NCBI GenBank assembly: GCA_037126765.1
Contig: JBBCBC010000033.1
Location: forward strand, 10,244,085 to 10,308,084
DNA length: 64,000 bases
Source: Stenogyne calaminthoides
Lineage: Eukaryota > Streptophyta > Magnoliopsida > Lamiales > Lamiaceae
Direction of reading: 5' to 3'
Numbering within the stretch: the first letter of the stretch is position 1; each line of letters opens with the position of its first letter. Under the pieces are notes generated by a model that was not told the origin of the DNA, did no database searches, and saw only the letters and a program-made list of their open reading frames with translations. Both the position numbers and the translations under genes were made by a program. Below are positions 1 to 11,063 of this stretch, piece after piece.

Positions 1-1068
1 TAAAATTAAAATGTTGTCTTCAAAAGACAGGTGCACTTCTCCCACTGCTTCAGCTGCCACTCTCGTAGCATCGCCCAGTGTGATGAGGATCTCACTCCCA
101 CTAAGTTGTCGGGTCTGTTTGAACCCCTGTAAAGTGAAACAAACATGATCAGTGGATCCCGTATCCACCACCCATAAATGGGAGGCATACGCCGCTAAAC
201 AAGTTTCAACAACTAGTGCGTGAGAATTACCTTTCTTTCCTCTCCTTTTGGGATTGGAACAGGCTGACCTCCAATGTCCTTTCTCACCACAATTAAAATA
301 TATTCCTTTTGGTCCTTTCTTGACACCCAAACAGCTAACTGTCTTTTTCTCACTTTTCTTAGTGATGAGTTTGCTTTGGTTCTGACCACTTTCCTTTTCT
401 TGAGACTTGCCCATCACTGGCCTAGATCTCGAGAAAAGACTTTTGGTCACCAATGCTTCGTCTTTCTTTCCTAAATGCTTCTCTATTTTCTCCAAGGCTT
501 CTTGTAGGATATCCATAGTAAACATGTGATCACTCATCACAAAACTACAGTAAAATCCATCGAAGCTTCTTGGTAGAGTTAGCAACAGAAATTCGATTTG
601 GGCCTCATCACAATACTTAGTTCCGAGATAAGCCAGTTTTTCAAAATGGTGTTTAATCCTGAGAACATGCTCCCTTACGGGTGTTCCCTCAACCATCTTT
701 AGCCTTGCCACGTTGTCATTTTTAAACTGATTGATCATGCGGTCTTTTGTTAAAAATATTTCTTTAAGACTTTGCATAATTTCCGCAGCAGACTCAACAC
801 CTTCATGAATGTGTCTCAAATCATCAGACAGTGAAGTTAAGATTACACGTTTCATGGGTTCATTGGCCTGCTCCCAAATATTATACTCATGTCTTTCCGC
901 ATTAGGTGATTCAACAGTAGGCTTACGTGGTTTGGGTACATCAAGAACCCAATAATGTTCTTGTGCAGGTAGGACAAAACTCATATTTCATTTCCAAACA
1001 TTATAGTTTTCGCCAGTTAATTGGTGTTCTTTGAGTGTATATAACAGTGGATTAAAAGGTTGCGACAT
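1..1068 (-). pseudogene. Copia gag and protease start (family X copy 1), partial, one stop
   Basis: The reading frame starts with ATG at 1068-1066 and encodes a Copia gag (UBN2/Retrotran_gag type) that coats the element's RNA in virus-like particles. It stays open to base 1 except for one in-frame TGA at 990-988, codon 27. Near 300-260 lies a CCHC zinc knuckle whose first cysteine is replaced by tyrosine (YFNCGEKGHWRSAC), which should weaken RNA binding. Close to the window edge comes a protease motif (VVDTGSTDHVC), a variant of the usual D-S/T-G site. The start is supported by the same codon context in copy 2 at 50539. The rest of pol lies outside the window. The nonsense codon and lost cysteine indicate a dead copy. 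Confidence 0.85.
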
Positions 1069-2640
1069 GATGAACTGAAATAAACAATAGTATGCATAAG
1101 CACATATATATCACAAGGTTCGATCACATGCATCATATTAAAATCTCAAAAAAAATATGAACATGCATCAGCCAACATCTCAAAATAGTTTAAATAAGCC
1201 ACGTGGGGTGGGTCATTATTTAAACACATTCAAGCATGTTACAAACAAGAACAGTTACAAACCTTTAATATCCAGATTAATAGTTGGCTCCTGACTTGAC
1301 CAATATAAAATTGACGGGACTTCTTGAGGAAGTATATGCATATCAATTTTATACCTAAGTAATAACCATGATTGAATACATGATTATTATTTCGTATTGA
1401 ACGAGCCTCGTGGGGAGGGTCATCGTCGCCACTAGTAATAATCCACAATCATCCATTTGTAATTCATTCATGTGAAAGCTATCTTTTTATCCGTCAGTAG
1501 GGAATTTATCCAAAAGAATTCACAAATAAATAAATCATGGAGGTCAAAATTAATTCAATTTTATTATCCGGAATAAAATTGTCAATTAATTATTTAAACA
1601 TACTTAGTAATTTTTGAAGGTGAGATTTTTCATTGGGCAACTCTCATGCAAACACATTTAAACAAATTAAATAAAGCATAAGATAGCACAATAATAAATC
1701 AAGCAAAACAGAAAAAATAAACATATTGGGCACAAATTATCCAATTGTCATGGTTTGATTTTTCTTGGCTTGATCTTGAAGAAACACCGTCTTGAATTTC
1801 TCCCACTCGATCGTCTCGAAAAAATACTCCGTCTCGAAATGCCACGCCAAGTAGCTTTCGCGGTATTTGGAATGCACGCGTCATCCAAATGGCCATAAGC
1901 AAGTTCACTTCTCGGACGGCTCGGCAGTATCGCCCGCCCCAAGGCGCCATAAGATGCGAGCTTGGTTGGCAGCGACTTAAAAGTAACTCGGCGAGCAGCG
2001 TACCACGTAGCGCATCGCGCCTGCTCTTCGTTAACCTCGCCTTCGCCCGTGGTACTTTCGGCGCGCGTAGGTCCCTCATACAAGCACCGCGCCGCGCCCG
2101 TCATGCTCGCCTCCGCCACTTTGGCCGCTCGCGCCAAGCGGCTGCGCCTTGCGCCCGCCCGTCTTGCGGCGGCAGATCTCGCCAGCGCTTGGCCCCTCGG
2201 ACTACGTGGGTGCCGCGTGCTGGCAGAATGCATCGCCACGCGTGTCGTCGCATCGCGCGTGCCTCCCTTAAGACATTTAAGCGCGACGCCGCGCCCGCCT
2301 CACGCCGGTTTCTGGATTTTGTCCTTTAATTCTTCGCCTCCGTCCTCGTTTTCGATCCGGTTAAAATTTATTTACAAAAGATAAATAAACCTAGATCTAG
2401 ACTAGTCTATTACATTGATCAAATCAAAAAAATCCTAATCTACTCGTGGATTTTCTCACGAGGCAAAACGAATCCGAACAAATCGAATTAAAAACCACAA
2501 TTTATATGCATGCATAAATAAACACATTAAATTCCATGACAATTGGATACACAAAAAGCAGATCTAGCAATTCTACTATCCAATTTCAAATTTAATGTCA
2601 GCGAATTAAATTACAATTTAAAAAATTCAGAACCCGAAAC
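1069..2640 (-). other. Untranslated leader of Copia family X copy 1, with GC-rich island
   Basis: This stretch lies between the primer binding site and gag. About 1750-2330 is strikingly GC-rich compared with the AT-rich surroundings and shows overlapping open frames on both strands. These frames have no recognisable domain and look like a by-product of GC content. The corresponding place in copy 2 (49310-49800) is also GC-rich, but much of its sequence differs, whereas the flanks of the island align well. Confidence 0.7.
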
Positions 2641-2656
2641 CGTGGCTCTGATACCA
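2641..2656 (-). promoter_or_regulatory. Primer binding site (tRNA-iMet type)
   Basis: On the minus strand the sequence TGGTATCAGAGCCACG sits two bases inside the 5' LTR. It matches the usual plant Copia primer binding site, complementary to the 3' end of initiator methionine tRNA, and fixes the element's orientation. Confidence 0.9.
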
Positions 2657-2658
2657 GT

Positions 2659-4460
2659 TGTTGGGGAATAAGTTGCACAGATCTATTCGGGATGAATATT
2701 TAAATACAAATTTAATTCTAATAATTATTACTAGCATGAATTAATCCTATATTAATTCAAATAATAATTCAACAACATATCATGCATATAATTAATTCAC
2801 GTAAATCCTACGCATGCGGAATTCTACGAGTTTACATGAACGTACCTCTTGGGATGACGAAGATCCGGTGATTAGACTAACCAAAAGAACTTCCCAAGTA
2901 TTCCCTTAGTCCTTGTTCGACTATCCGGTGGAAGGACACTTGTGAACAATTAACAAAAGGAAAATAAATTATGTTGTACCACCTTTGTGGATTTACTAAT
3001 TCTTCCAGCACATGGAATTGTACTTGGGAATGAAAGAGTCATCCCCTATTTATAGCTAGGTGATGGGCGAAATTTTTGGTAGAAAAACAATGTGGGAAAA
3101 ACTTTTCTTGATCTCCAAGAAATCTTGAATATATCTCTTATATTCTTTTTCCCATAATTATAATATTCCACAAAAATCCCACCTCACCAATATTATGGTA
3201 TTTTCGAAATATGGGGTCCAAGATTCCAAGATTTGGATCTTCTTGAATTTATGAGATATTCTTGTATTTCAAGAAATACATATCTTCCATAATATCTTTT
3301 CAAGAAAATCAAGAAAATCTTTCTTGACCTCTATATTTCAAAATTTTCGAACCAACTCTATGAATAACCAAGTGGGAGATTTCTTGAATTTAATGAGATA
3401 ATCTTGTATTCCAAGAATACATATCTTCATTCCATAACAAAATTCAAAGAAAATCTTTCTCCCCTCTTATCCATAATTTTCGAAAATAATAGGAAAAATT
3501 AAGCAGCAATATTTATTTTATTTTAATCACCTTTTTCAGTTATTGGACTATATGTTGGGCTACTCAGGGGGCCTTTAGGAGAATTAAGATTGGACCTTCC
3601 AATGGATCTTGAATTATCAATATTGAGCCACAATATTATTCAAGCCCATTTAATATTAATTAATCCCACTACATAATTAATATTGCACTATCCATCTTAA
3701 TCCATATTACAGTCAATATGGCTCCCGGTTATTATTTCCCGTGTTTAAGATTATCTAGCCCATTAATTAATTCAAGCCACTGAAATATCTTTCCATTAAT
3801 TAATATCTTTTGTCCTTGGTCAAGGAAAGGTTCAACATTATTATCCATACCGAAAACTAATTCCACTTGCAAGATTTGGTATGATAAAGCTTATGAACAC
3901 GATTCTTCGTATTAAATCTTAGCAATCACATGTGACCAATAATATTGCCCAAGATAAAAAGTATTGAATCTCGTTGATTCTCTACCCATGATAAGTCAAA
4001 GCAATAGTTACCAATCCCACGTGATCCTATTTAAGGAACGAAGATTAAGAAATAACGAACCACTGAGGTCTAATTCTTCCTTGTTCAGTTTTGAAGAATT
4101 TATCCTCCTGTAGGTCCTATTCAGTGCATCAGTCATGCACTAGTGTAATCTCTTGGTCAAGACAAGTCAATCTGAGCCTTACACTTCAACCTTTCACGAT
4201 GGATTGTTCAATTCCATCTAGGTCGTGAATGGCGTACTTTTAGTTACAAGGGACTGTTAATTTAATCTTCTGTGATCTGGTATCACTAAATTAACTACAA
4301 TGTAACACGTACGATTTATTGAACAGTTATGCAGTAAATATATGTAACATTCGATGATATTTAAAGCATCAGTGATAAATAATTTATTTCAGTAAATAAG
4401 TCCGAAATTCAGTTTTGATTATACAAAGTAAAAAGCATACTTTCCAGTATAATCCCAACA
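2659..4460 (-). repeat. 5' LTR of Copia family X copy 1
   Basis: On the minus strand the LTR opens TGTTGGGATTATACTGG and closes with CCCCAACA. Its 1802 bp are homologous to the LTRs of copy 2 (47065-49007 and 54350-56290). A TATA box on the minus strand lies at 3054-3047 (TATAAATA) and should drive the genomic transcript. The LTR is about 140 bp shorter than those of copy 2. Confidence 0.9.
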
Positions 4461-4664
4461 GATTCTTGATCGGGGCTATTTGAGAACCATGTCTAACTCA
4501 TCTGAGGTCTCACATCCTCAAAGACAACATTGGTTCATGGGAACACTTACATGAATAAATGCAAACAATCAAACATATTCAAACAAGTTTATTGCCATAT
4601 ATTAATTATTAAATGAACTATAATATTAAATCAAACTGAATATCATCGAGTATTATGTCCTTAC
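4461..4664 (-). repeat. Fragment of Copia family D/E LTR
   Basis: These bases are similar over their whole length to about 37530-37722, part of the LTR of element E (shared landmarks: TTGATCGGGGCTATTTGAGA and TCATCGAGTATTATGTCCTT). They remain between copy 1 of family X and the solo LTR at 4665. The LTR resumes at 6365. CTTAC at 4660-4664 is one copy of the target duplication of that solo LTR. Confidence 0.85.
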
Positions 4665-5328
4665 TGTTGGGATATTTTAGTTTTGATGAATTATGCCAAA
4701 ACATTATCAACCTGTATTATTGAAGCTGATTTACAGATAACAGGTTGAGGGGGAACGAGAGAACAAATTGAGGGGGAACTCACGAAATCAGTCAAAGATG
4801 GTCGAGATCAGACGAGGCTGCAGACGAGACTGATCGGGATCAGATGAGTAAAGATGAGTTCCAGAGTTAACTGATGAGCTGTGCAAAATCAGAAGAGAAG
4901 AAAAACTAAGCCAGCCGATCAGAAGATCAGATGATCAGAAGATCAGTCGAGCTGATCAGAAAGAAACTGACCAGAAGATCAGAAGAGAAGGTTGCAGATC
5001 AGAAAAGGAGCAGATGAGGCTGATCGAGATCAAACGTGATCGAGATCAGATATAAAGATGAGCAGATGATCAAGATCAGACGTGATTGAGATCAGATGTG
5101 CTAAACTGATATGCTAAACCTAATGAACTGACCTGATGCTATCCTGAGTTGTTGATCTGAAGATATGTTGATCTGATCAGTCGAGCTGATCAGATCAGGC
5201 AAAGAAGAAATCAGGTAGCCTGAGTTAAAGTAACCTGAAGGTCAGGATGTCTGAATTCAGAGAACTGAACTCAGTCAGCCTGAGTGTCAGTATGCCTGAT
5301 CAGACAAGGTCTGCTGAAGAGAAGTCAC

Positions 5329-5397
5329 CTGAAGGCTCAGATAGACCTGAAGGCTCAGACAGACCTGAAGGCTCAGACAGACCTGAAGGCTCAGACG
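5329..5397 (+). repeat. 18-bp tandem repeat inside solo LTR A
   Basis: Four near-perfect copies of an 18-bp unit, GACCTGAAGGCTCAGACA, lie in tandem. Because the unit is a multiple of three, it is read as RPEGSD repeats in one plus frame and keeps the opposite strand open too. No protein function is implied. Confidence 0.85.
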
Positions 5398-5904
5398 AAG
5401 AACTGAAGACTCAGTATGTCTCTGAAGACACTGAGTCTCAGAGATCCTGAATGGTTCCAAGGCGAGGAATCTGAGGAATATAGCCGTTGAATCAGCTGAC
5501 GTGGACCAATAAGAGGAAGACAACCAGCCTGGAAAAGCTGCAGAACCTACAGAGAATAGTATGGATTTGAATGCGATTCTCTCCAACGGTAACATTCAAA
5601 TCCACACTATAAATATAAGTTCTTCCTTCATTATCAGGTGTGGAAGTGAAAAGCAGAAATGAGAAGATAGCAACGATGCTACAGAGCCAAAGAGAGTTAA
5701 GCTTTCCCACCCTAGAACACAAGTCTATAGATATACAAATATATTCAAAGAGTGTTCTAGAACCCAACCTAAGCAACCCACGATGTATCTTAAGCTTAGA
5801 GAGATTTTCCCAACCTTAGCATTGAGGCTAAATCATTGTAAGGGAAAATCTCACCATAGTTGGAGACAACACCAAATCCAAACCCCATGGTGAAGTGAGG
5901 TAGT

Positions 5905-6118
5905 TGTTAGGCAATCCCGTAGAGGGTGATAAGTCCCGTTGGAGTGTGAACTCGTTAAACATCTGTAGGCGAACCCGAGAGAGGGTTATAAGTCCAGTTC
6001 GAGTGTGAACTCGTTAAACATCTGTAGGCGAACCCGAGAGAGGGTTATAAGTCCAGTTCGAGTGTGAACTCGTTAAACATCTATAGGCAATCCCGTGGAG
6101 GGTGATAAGTCCCGTTGA
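5905..6118 (+). repeat. About 60-bp tandem repeat inside solo LTR A
   Basis: Roughly three and a half copies of a unit with the landmarks GTGTGAACTCGTTAAACATC and GAGGGT(G/T)ATAAGTCC follow each other. The two middle copies are almost identical and the outer ones diverge. This lies downstream of the TATA box, in the expected transcribed R/U5 part of the LTR. Confidence 0.8.
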
Positions 6119-6359
6119 AGGAATTTCCCTAGAGAGGGAGAGTGGATGTAGGACTAGTTGTCCGAACCACTATATATTGTTGTGTTGTTTACTGCTTTAT
6201 GTTTACTTGTCATATGCATCTGGTTATAAGCAAAACACAACACATGAGCTTAAAAACGCAAAAATTGGAAACACTCTGCCCTCACCCCTGTTTTATATGC
6301 ATCGCTTTTAAAATGTTTGCTTCCGCACGCGCAAAATGGGTTTCCCACTGGGACCAACA

Positions 6360-6396
6360 CTTACAAATGACTGTCTCTAGGACACTAATACTAGCA
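6360..6396 (-). repeat. Remaining end of the family D/E LTR
   Basis: After the duplicated CTTAC, the sequence GACTGTCTCTAGGACACTAA matches the end of the element E LTR at 37732-37752. The D LTR therefore ends near 6396. No polypurine tract follows, so this is a solo LTR or a 5' LTR whose interior lies off-window to the left. Confidence 0.75.
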
Positions 6397-6509
6397 GGTT
6401 TCTTGGTGTTTTTCTCTGTGTTGTTGTTTTTTGTCTTCTGTGTTGGTTTGTCCAGTCTTTGCACTGGTTTGGGTTATTTTTTGGTTGAGCTGCACAATTA
6501 TGTGGTGCA

Positions 6510-8606
6510 TGTAATGCCCCGAATCCAGAATGTCGGCTCTTGCGGCTTTGATACTCTAAACTCGGGTCGCCACTTAGTGACCATAAAATTTGAGCTTAAA
6601 AATTTCTTTTTAAAATATAATGACAAGCATAAGTATTACATTTTGTAGCGGAAGAACCTAATCATCAATATTAATTGAGGTAAAGAATGTGGAAGGACCC
6701 ATAATTTAAATTGCAAGACTTATATTTATAAAGGTGATGTTTATAAAAAGTGTAATTTACATGATACTTTATTAAGTAACCTTAAAAGGTTTGTTAGCAT
6801 AATAATTAAACCATTTTAGGAATGACTACACGTTCATTGAAAATTATTATTAGGGAAACCCCGTGTCACTGCTGCAGCTCCGTCCCCTCTCGATCATGTC
6901 CTGAAAATATCAAACTATGGGGGTGAGATACAAATCTCAGCGGGCAACTTGTATGCAGTTACTCATATTGGTCACCGAAATATAATTATCTTGTATTTTA
7001 TTAAAGCTTATTCATACGCTTTTGCATAGATGATTTTTAGAGGTTTCTTATTGTAACTTGTTCGTAACTTGGTTTCTTATTGTAATCTTTTTAATAGCTT
7101 AGTTTCTTAACATTATTGATATTCATAAGATATCATTCATATTTAAACTTAGTATTTTATTATAGATTGTCCTTACGCTTTTGCTTAGTTAATTTTGGAG
7201 GGTTGCTCAAAATCATAGTGTGAACTCATTCGTAGCTTGAATTTCTTAATGTAATCTTATTAGTAATTTGAATTCATAAACATCATTGATATTCATAAGA
7301 TATCATTCATATTGATCATTAGATCATTGAGGGATTAGTAGCAATTATCACATGTAAGCATATATCACATATTATAATAAAATACCATAAGTTTATTCTT
7401 GAAATATTATATTATCATATATTTGTATTCTTGTGTTCTTGGTTATAGATTTGTGTTTGTTTAGTCGAGTTCAGAATACACCAACAATCATAGTAACATA
7501 AACCACTACATACAAATAGTGTCACCCACCTTGTTAACTTTTAAGAAACGTTAGAAACTTGAAACCGGTTTGAGAGTTTGAGCGTGGTGGTGATCGTCTG
7601 AGCTTTGATTCGAGTGGCACTTCCCCTCTTGTTGCTTTTTTCTTGGTTAAGCCTAGAACTTCAACATTTTTTGAGAAGTAGGCCTTCAGGAGTCTCGTAG
7701 TTACTTGGAGAAGACGATCTTGACTCAAAAGATACTCATAGATGGAGGAAGAGTTCTTTCCCAAGCACTGAAGTGGACTGGTTACTTCTGGGGTTGAGAG
7801 GAATGGCCGATTGGTAGGAGGGAATTAGCACGGAGTGAATTTCTTTTAATGGCGTATAATTTCTGTTTTGAGTATGTTTTTATTGGAAGCAGAGTGGTGA
7901 AATGGTGAGAGTATTGCTTGTATTTATAGTATGGAGAAGTGCTATCAAGTGGAGGGGATGTTGGCAGCTGATAGTGAATTCTTGGCCACATGCTAATATT
8001 GTGGTCAAGAAATTAATTAAATCTCTTTTTCTTTTTTATTTATTTATATATACATAATATATATATATATATATATATCTCATAGTTTTGTTATCACTCA
8101 TTATTTACTACACGCAATATCGGTATTATAAAATCGGGGCTTCGCTAATTAAAAACTCACGGGTTCGTTAGAATTAATTGTTTAGAACTTTTAACAATTA
8201 AATCGTCACGTTCCGAGACGAAAAAATTATTTATTTAATTATTTAATTAAAATTTTGATTTTTCTTAAAGTTCTCCAAAAATTCTAATTTAGTTGGACGA
8301 AGCGAATTTTCCATCGTCGTATTTATTATTCATCTGATTTTTGATTTTTATATCGAAAATCTTAATTCGTTAAAAGATTAAAAAAAAATTCTTTTAAATT
8401 GAAATTAATTATTTTTCTTTAATATTTTATGATCAATCCTTTATTAAAATATTCCATTACAGTGCTAGGAGTGCTCCCGGTTCAAAGTGCTCGTCCATCT
8501 TCCTAAAATCAAAGCTTTTAAAAACATAGAACGTCGTTCATATAATTAAAAACCCACAAATCATTTATTCCTTTATTTCTTATTAATTTTGGGATGGGGT
8601 GTTACA
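6510..8606 (-). repeat. LTR of a Tekay/Del-like Ty3-gypsy element
   Basis: On the minus strand the 2097-bp sequence opens TGTAACACCCCATCCC and closes GGGGCATTACA, the terminal pattern of plant Del/Tekay chromoviruses. Immediately next to its right end, on the minus strand, is a polypurine stretch (TTTTAAGGGGGTAGGGA). This is therefore the 3' LTR of a minus-strand element. A (TA)n run lies at about 8046-8078. Confidence 0.8.
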
Positions 8607-9157
8607 TCCCTACCCCCTTAAAAGAATTTTGTCCCCAAAATTTCGTTTACTCTTTTCCTTTGTGATTTTGCTTACTTTGCAAAAAAAAAAATCCTTTATT
8701 GCATATTCAGACTTGCGTAGACTCCATGAAGTTTGTTTACTACATGAGTCTTGGCTGACTACAAAAGTCTCGTTGATTACAGTGTTTGGCTTTAAAAAAA
8801 AATCTTATGACTACAAAAGTCTGTTGACTACGAAAGTCTGTTTAACTACGAAAGTCTAGTGACTCCAAAAGTCTAGTGACTCCTCAAGTCTGTTTGAATC
8901 CAAATGTCTGGTGACTCCGAAAGTCTGGTGACTCCGAAAGTCTGTTTAATTTTCAGAAAGAAATAACCACATCCATGCGTACTAATCTTAAGTAGATTAT
9001 GAATTCTCATAGAAGCATTTACACTTAATGTTTCTATTGTTTATTCTCAAACTTATCCTAAAGTTATCGAATGAAAAGGATTAGAAAGCTCTAGTATCAA
9101 ATCAAAATAATATGTTACGGGAAATCGAGTATTAGTTATGCATCTGTCGTGATCTTA
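8607..9157 (-). other. Gypsy internal remnant where pol is missing
   Basis: Only about 550 bp separate the 3' LTR and its polypurine tract from the end of gag, where a complete element would have several kilobases of protease, RT, RNase H and integrase. No pol motif is visible. The left part holds the minisatellite at 8700-8945 and the rest shows nothing recognisable. Confidence 0.6.
8700..8945. repeat. Minisatellite with GACTNCNAAAGTCT units
   Basis: About a dozen degenerate copies of a unit of 16-20 bp, typified by GTGACTCCGAAAGTCTG, run in tandem. Copies at the right end are nearly identical and those at the left are diverged and interrupted. Each unit contains an imperfect palindrome (GACT...AGTC). 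Confidence 0.8.
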
Positions 9158-10290
9158 TTATTTGTTGATTTTATCATCTTCCTCAAAGATGGCATTCACT
9201 ATAGCCATTTCCTGGTGTTCTTCTACTGGGACATCTCCCCTTGGTGGTCCTAGTAAATAGTTGTGTCCTCTTGGTGGTAGTATGATTTGGTTGTTACCCA
9301 TCAGTGGATGTCTGAATTGATTATTCTCCATTGGTGGTCGTCCAATCAGTTCTTCAGGGCATTCAGCAATCCTATGTCCTGGTCGACGACACTTGTAGCA
9401 TACCCCCTTTCCCTTCCAGCATACTCCTCTGTGTCCCTTATTACATGTGGGGCATAGTCGTTGATTCTTGGGCCTAACTTCAATAGCAAAATTGCTTCCC
9501 TTCACACGTGAGTTTTGATTTCTCTTAAAGTTGAGCTATGAATTTTGGTTTACTAGTAGTGTTGTCGGGGTTGGCTTGAATTCCAATCCCAAGCCAATTG
9601 AGGCAGTGAGTGCTCGATCAAAAACCTCATTGTAGATTTGCAATTTCAGTCCAGCTACAATCCCTCCTACCTCGGGCCTCAAACATCGTTCAAATCTTCT
9701 TGTCTTTTGGGCGTTGATCCCCACCAGATGTGGCGCATAACATGATAACTTATTAAATGTCCTCTCGTACTCTGATACTGAGAGGGTACCTTATCGTAGG
9801 TTGACAAACTCCTGCTGATCACATAAGGCCTGTGGAAAGTACCTCTCCATTACTGCTTACTTGAATTCTCCCCATGTCAAAGCTTGATGTCCTTCGGCAT
9901 TCAGGGTTCACTCGTAAGATTCCCACCATTGGGCAGCATATTCTTCAAGTTGAAACTGTGCACAAGAGACCTTATGTGCATCGGTCAAAACCATGTGTTT
10001 GTAAATTCTCTCAAGTCTGGCGATCCACTCTTCTATTCCCATAGGTCCTTTTTTTCCATTTAGTCGGGGTGGCTTCATACGTGAAAATTGTTTGACAAAT
10101 TCATTGCTGGCTGAGGTACAGGTACAATCGGTGGTGGGGTTTGTTGTTTCATAAATTTCAGAAAAGAGTTGAAGAATTCCCTTGCCATGTCGGCTCCAGA
10201 GGCAGCATTCGGCGGTTCTTACTTTGTTGGTTCTTCGGGGCGGTTTTGAGTTCTATTCCTTGTAGCACGCGGTGTTCCTAGTGGTGCCAT
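9158..10290 (-). pseudogene. Ty3-gypsy gag polyprotein, broken
   Basis: Reading from ATG at 10290, the minus strand encodes a plant chromovirus gag in pieces: a short basic N-terminus (MAPLGTPRATRN), the Retrotrans_gag capsid domain (about 10080-9720, with the family pattern SVSEYERTFNKLSCYAP), then two cysteine clusters ending in a CCHC zinc knuckle (CYKCRRPGHRIAEC, about 9411-9370). It would package element RNA. At least one stop near the N-terminus, a frameshift near 10100 and further stops near 9920, 9860, 9790 and 9536 break it. The intact tail runs 9505-9158. The family assignment rests on motif order; it fits the Del/Tekay-type LTR on the left. Confidence 0.8.
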
Positions 10291-10552
10291 CGTAAAAGAA
10301 CTAAAAGAAAATAATAGCTTATATCATATAGGTGTGATAAAACTTCAAAATCAGAACCTGAATATCCTAATAACAAGGCACTAGCACCAATTATACATTT
10401 GGAATACACAGTACATCGGAACACACTGTTTCAATCAGTGGCACGAGGACATCAATCAACATTTGTAAGTTAGGGAACTAGTAACACATGCCATTAGAGT
10501 AATAGACAGGTAAAAATAACGGTTCAGAACCTGAATATCTTAACAACAAGTT
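10291..10552 (-). repeat. Gypsy leader with duplicated segment
   Basis: TCAGAACCTGAATATC occurs at about 10352 and again at about 10525 in a conserved context of 28 bp, so roughly 173 bp of leader seems duplicated. Near 10379-10393 the minus strand reads TTGGTGCTAGTGCC, a plausible decayed primer binding site (usual form TTGGTATCAGAGCC). No intact 5' LTR follows. Confidence 0.45.
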
Positions 10553-11063
10553 GAATAATGGGGATATTAATCAAGTTGGGCCCGAGGAAATTTTTGAAGA
10601 TTTTGATGGTGATGAGTCTTTTATTTCGGGCCTAGAGATTATTTTGAAAATTTTGAGTATGATGGGCCACCTATTTATGATGAAGAGCAGCCCGACAGTG
10701 ATCACGTGCTTCCCATTTACGATACCGAGCCCGATGAAGATTTTTGTCCAATTTATAATACAAATTTTGATGAGGTTTTTTCAGGTTATGAGATGAAGAA
10801 CAACGATATCTTGATTACGGAGCATCCATATCCTGAGCCACAAGTCAATTTTGCCTCGCAAGCTAATTAATATTTTTATATTAATCATGATAGTTATTTA
10901 TTCGGCACCTCCCTGAAGCCTCCATTTGTTTATCATCTCAAAGTTATGGGACACATCCGAACAGCCGACATTTTTGAGCTTATCTTTTTGGTGACTTTCT
11001 TTTATTTCTCTGAAGATGAGATAGATGCCGATTCGAGGACGAATCGTTTCAAAGAGGGAGAGA
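10553..11063 (+). pseudogene. C-terminal end of a Ty3-gypsy polyprotein, broken
   Basis: Plus-strand pieces encode an acidic tail rich in Asp, Glu and Tyr (PPIYDEEQPDSDHVLPIYD, about 10660-10720) and, later, DSRTNRFKEGENDG (11029-11070). The second motif resembles the conserved last residues of many plant gypsy polyproteins (D.RTNPF.EGENDE). A stop at 10868-10870 and frame changes separate them. No RT or integrase is present, so only the 3' end remains. The polypurine-rich AAAGAGGGAGAGAA overlaps the last codons and leads into the LTR. Confidence 0.6.

Larger units (their letters stand above)
1..4460 (-). mobile_element. Copia LTR retrotransposon, family X copy 1 (5' part)
   Basis: This is the 5' portion of a Ty1/copia element read on the minus strand: a complete 5' LTR at 2659-4460, a primer binding site, a long untranslated leader and a gag/protease reading frame that leaves the window at base 1. 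The LTR and gag match, by eye, the plus-strand copy at 47065-56290, so both belong to one family. The element lies in an LTR of another Copia family, whose sequence resumes at 4461. The 5-bp target duplication cannot be checked because the other end is outside the window; GATTC at 4461-4465 is the expected partner. Confidence 0.9.
4665..6359 (+). repeat. Solo LTR A (Sirevirus-like Copia)
   Basis: The 1695-bp sequence opens TGTTGGGATATTTTAG, ends GGGACCAACA and is flanked by perfect 5-bp duplications CTTAC (4660-4664 and 6360-6364), so it is a solo LTR left by LTR-LTR recombination. It shares a block near its 3' end (GGACTAGTTGTCCGAACCAC, about 6151-6170) with LTR C (about 42387-42407) and, less closely, LTR B. 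The first third is dense in GATCAG/CTGATC words. A TATA box (TATAAATATA) lies at 5608-5617. Orientation follows LTR C. Confidence 0.9.

Noticed and set aside
1699..2384. Four overlapping open frames of 126-163 codons on both strands
   Set aside because: They overlap each other on both strands in a GC-rich leader, have Arg/Ala-rich composition typical of GC-driven open frames and show no domain. The same holds at 49276-49795.
5247..5450. RPEGSD-repeat open frame in solo LTR A as a possible gene
   Set aside because: It is an 18-bp DNA minisatellite in a non-coding LTR; the frame stays open only because the unit is a multiple of three.
8046..8078. (TA)n run as a possible origin or regulatory site
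   Set aside because: A simple AT microsatellite in a gypsy LTR; nothing around it supports a function.
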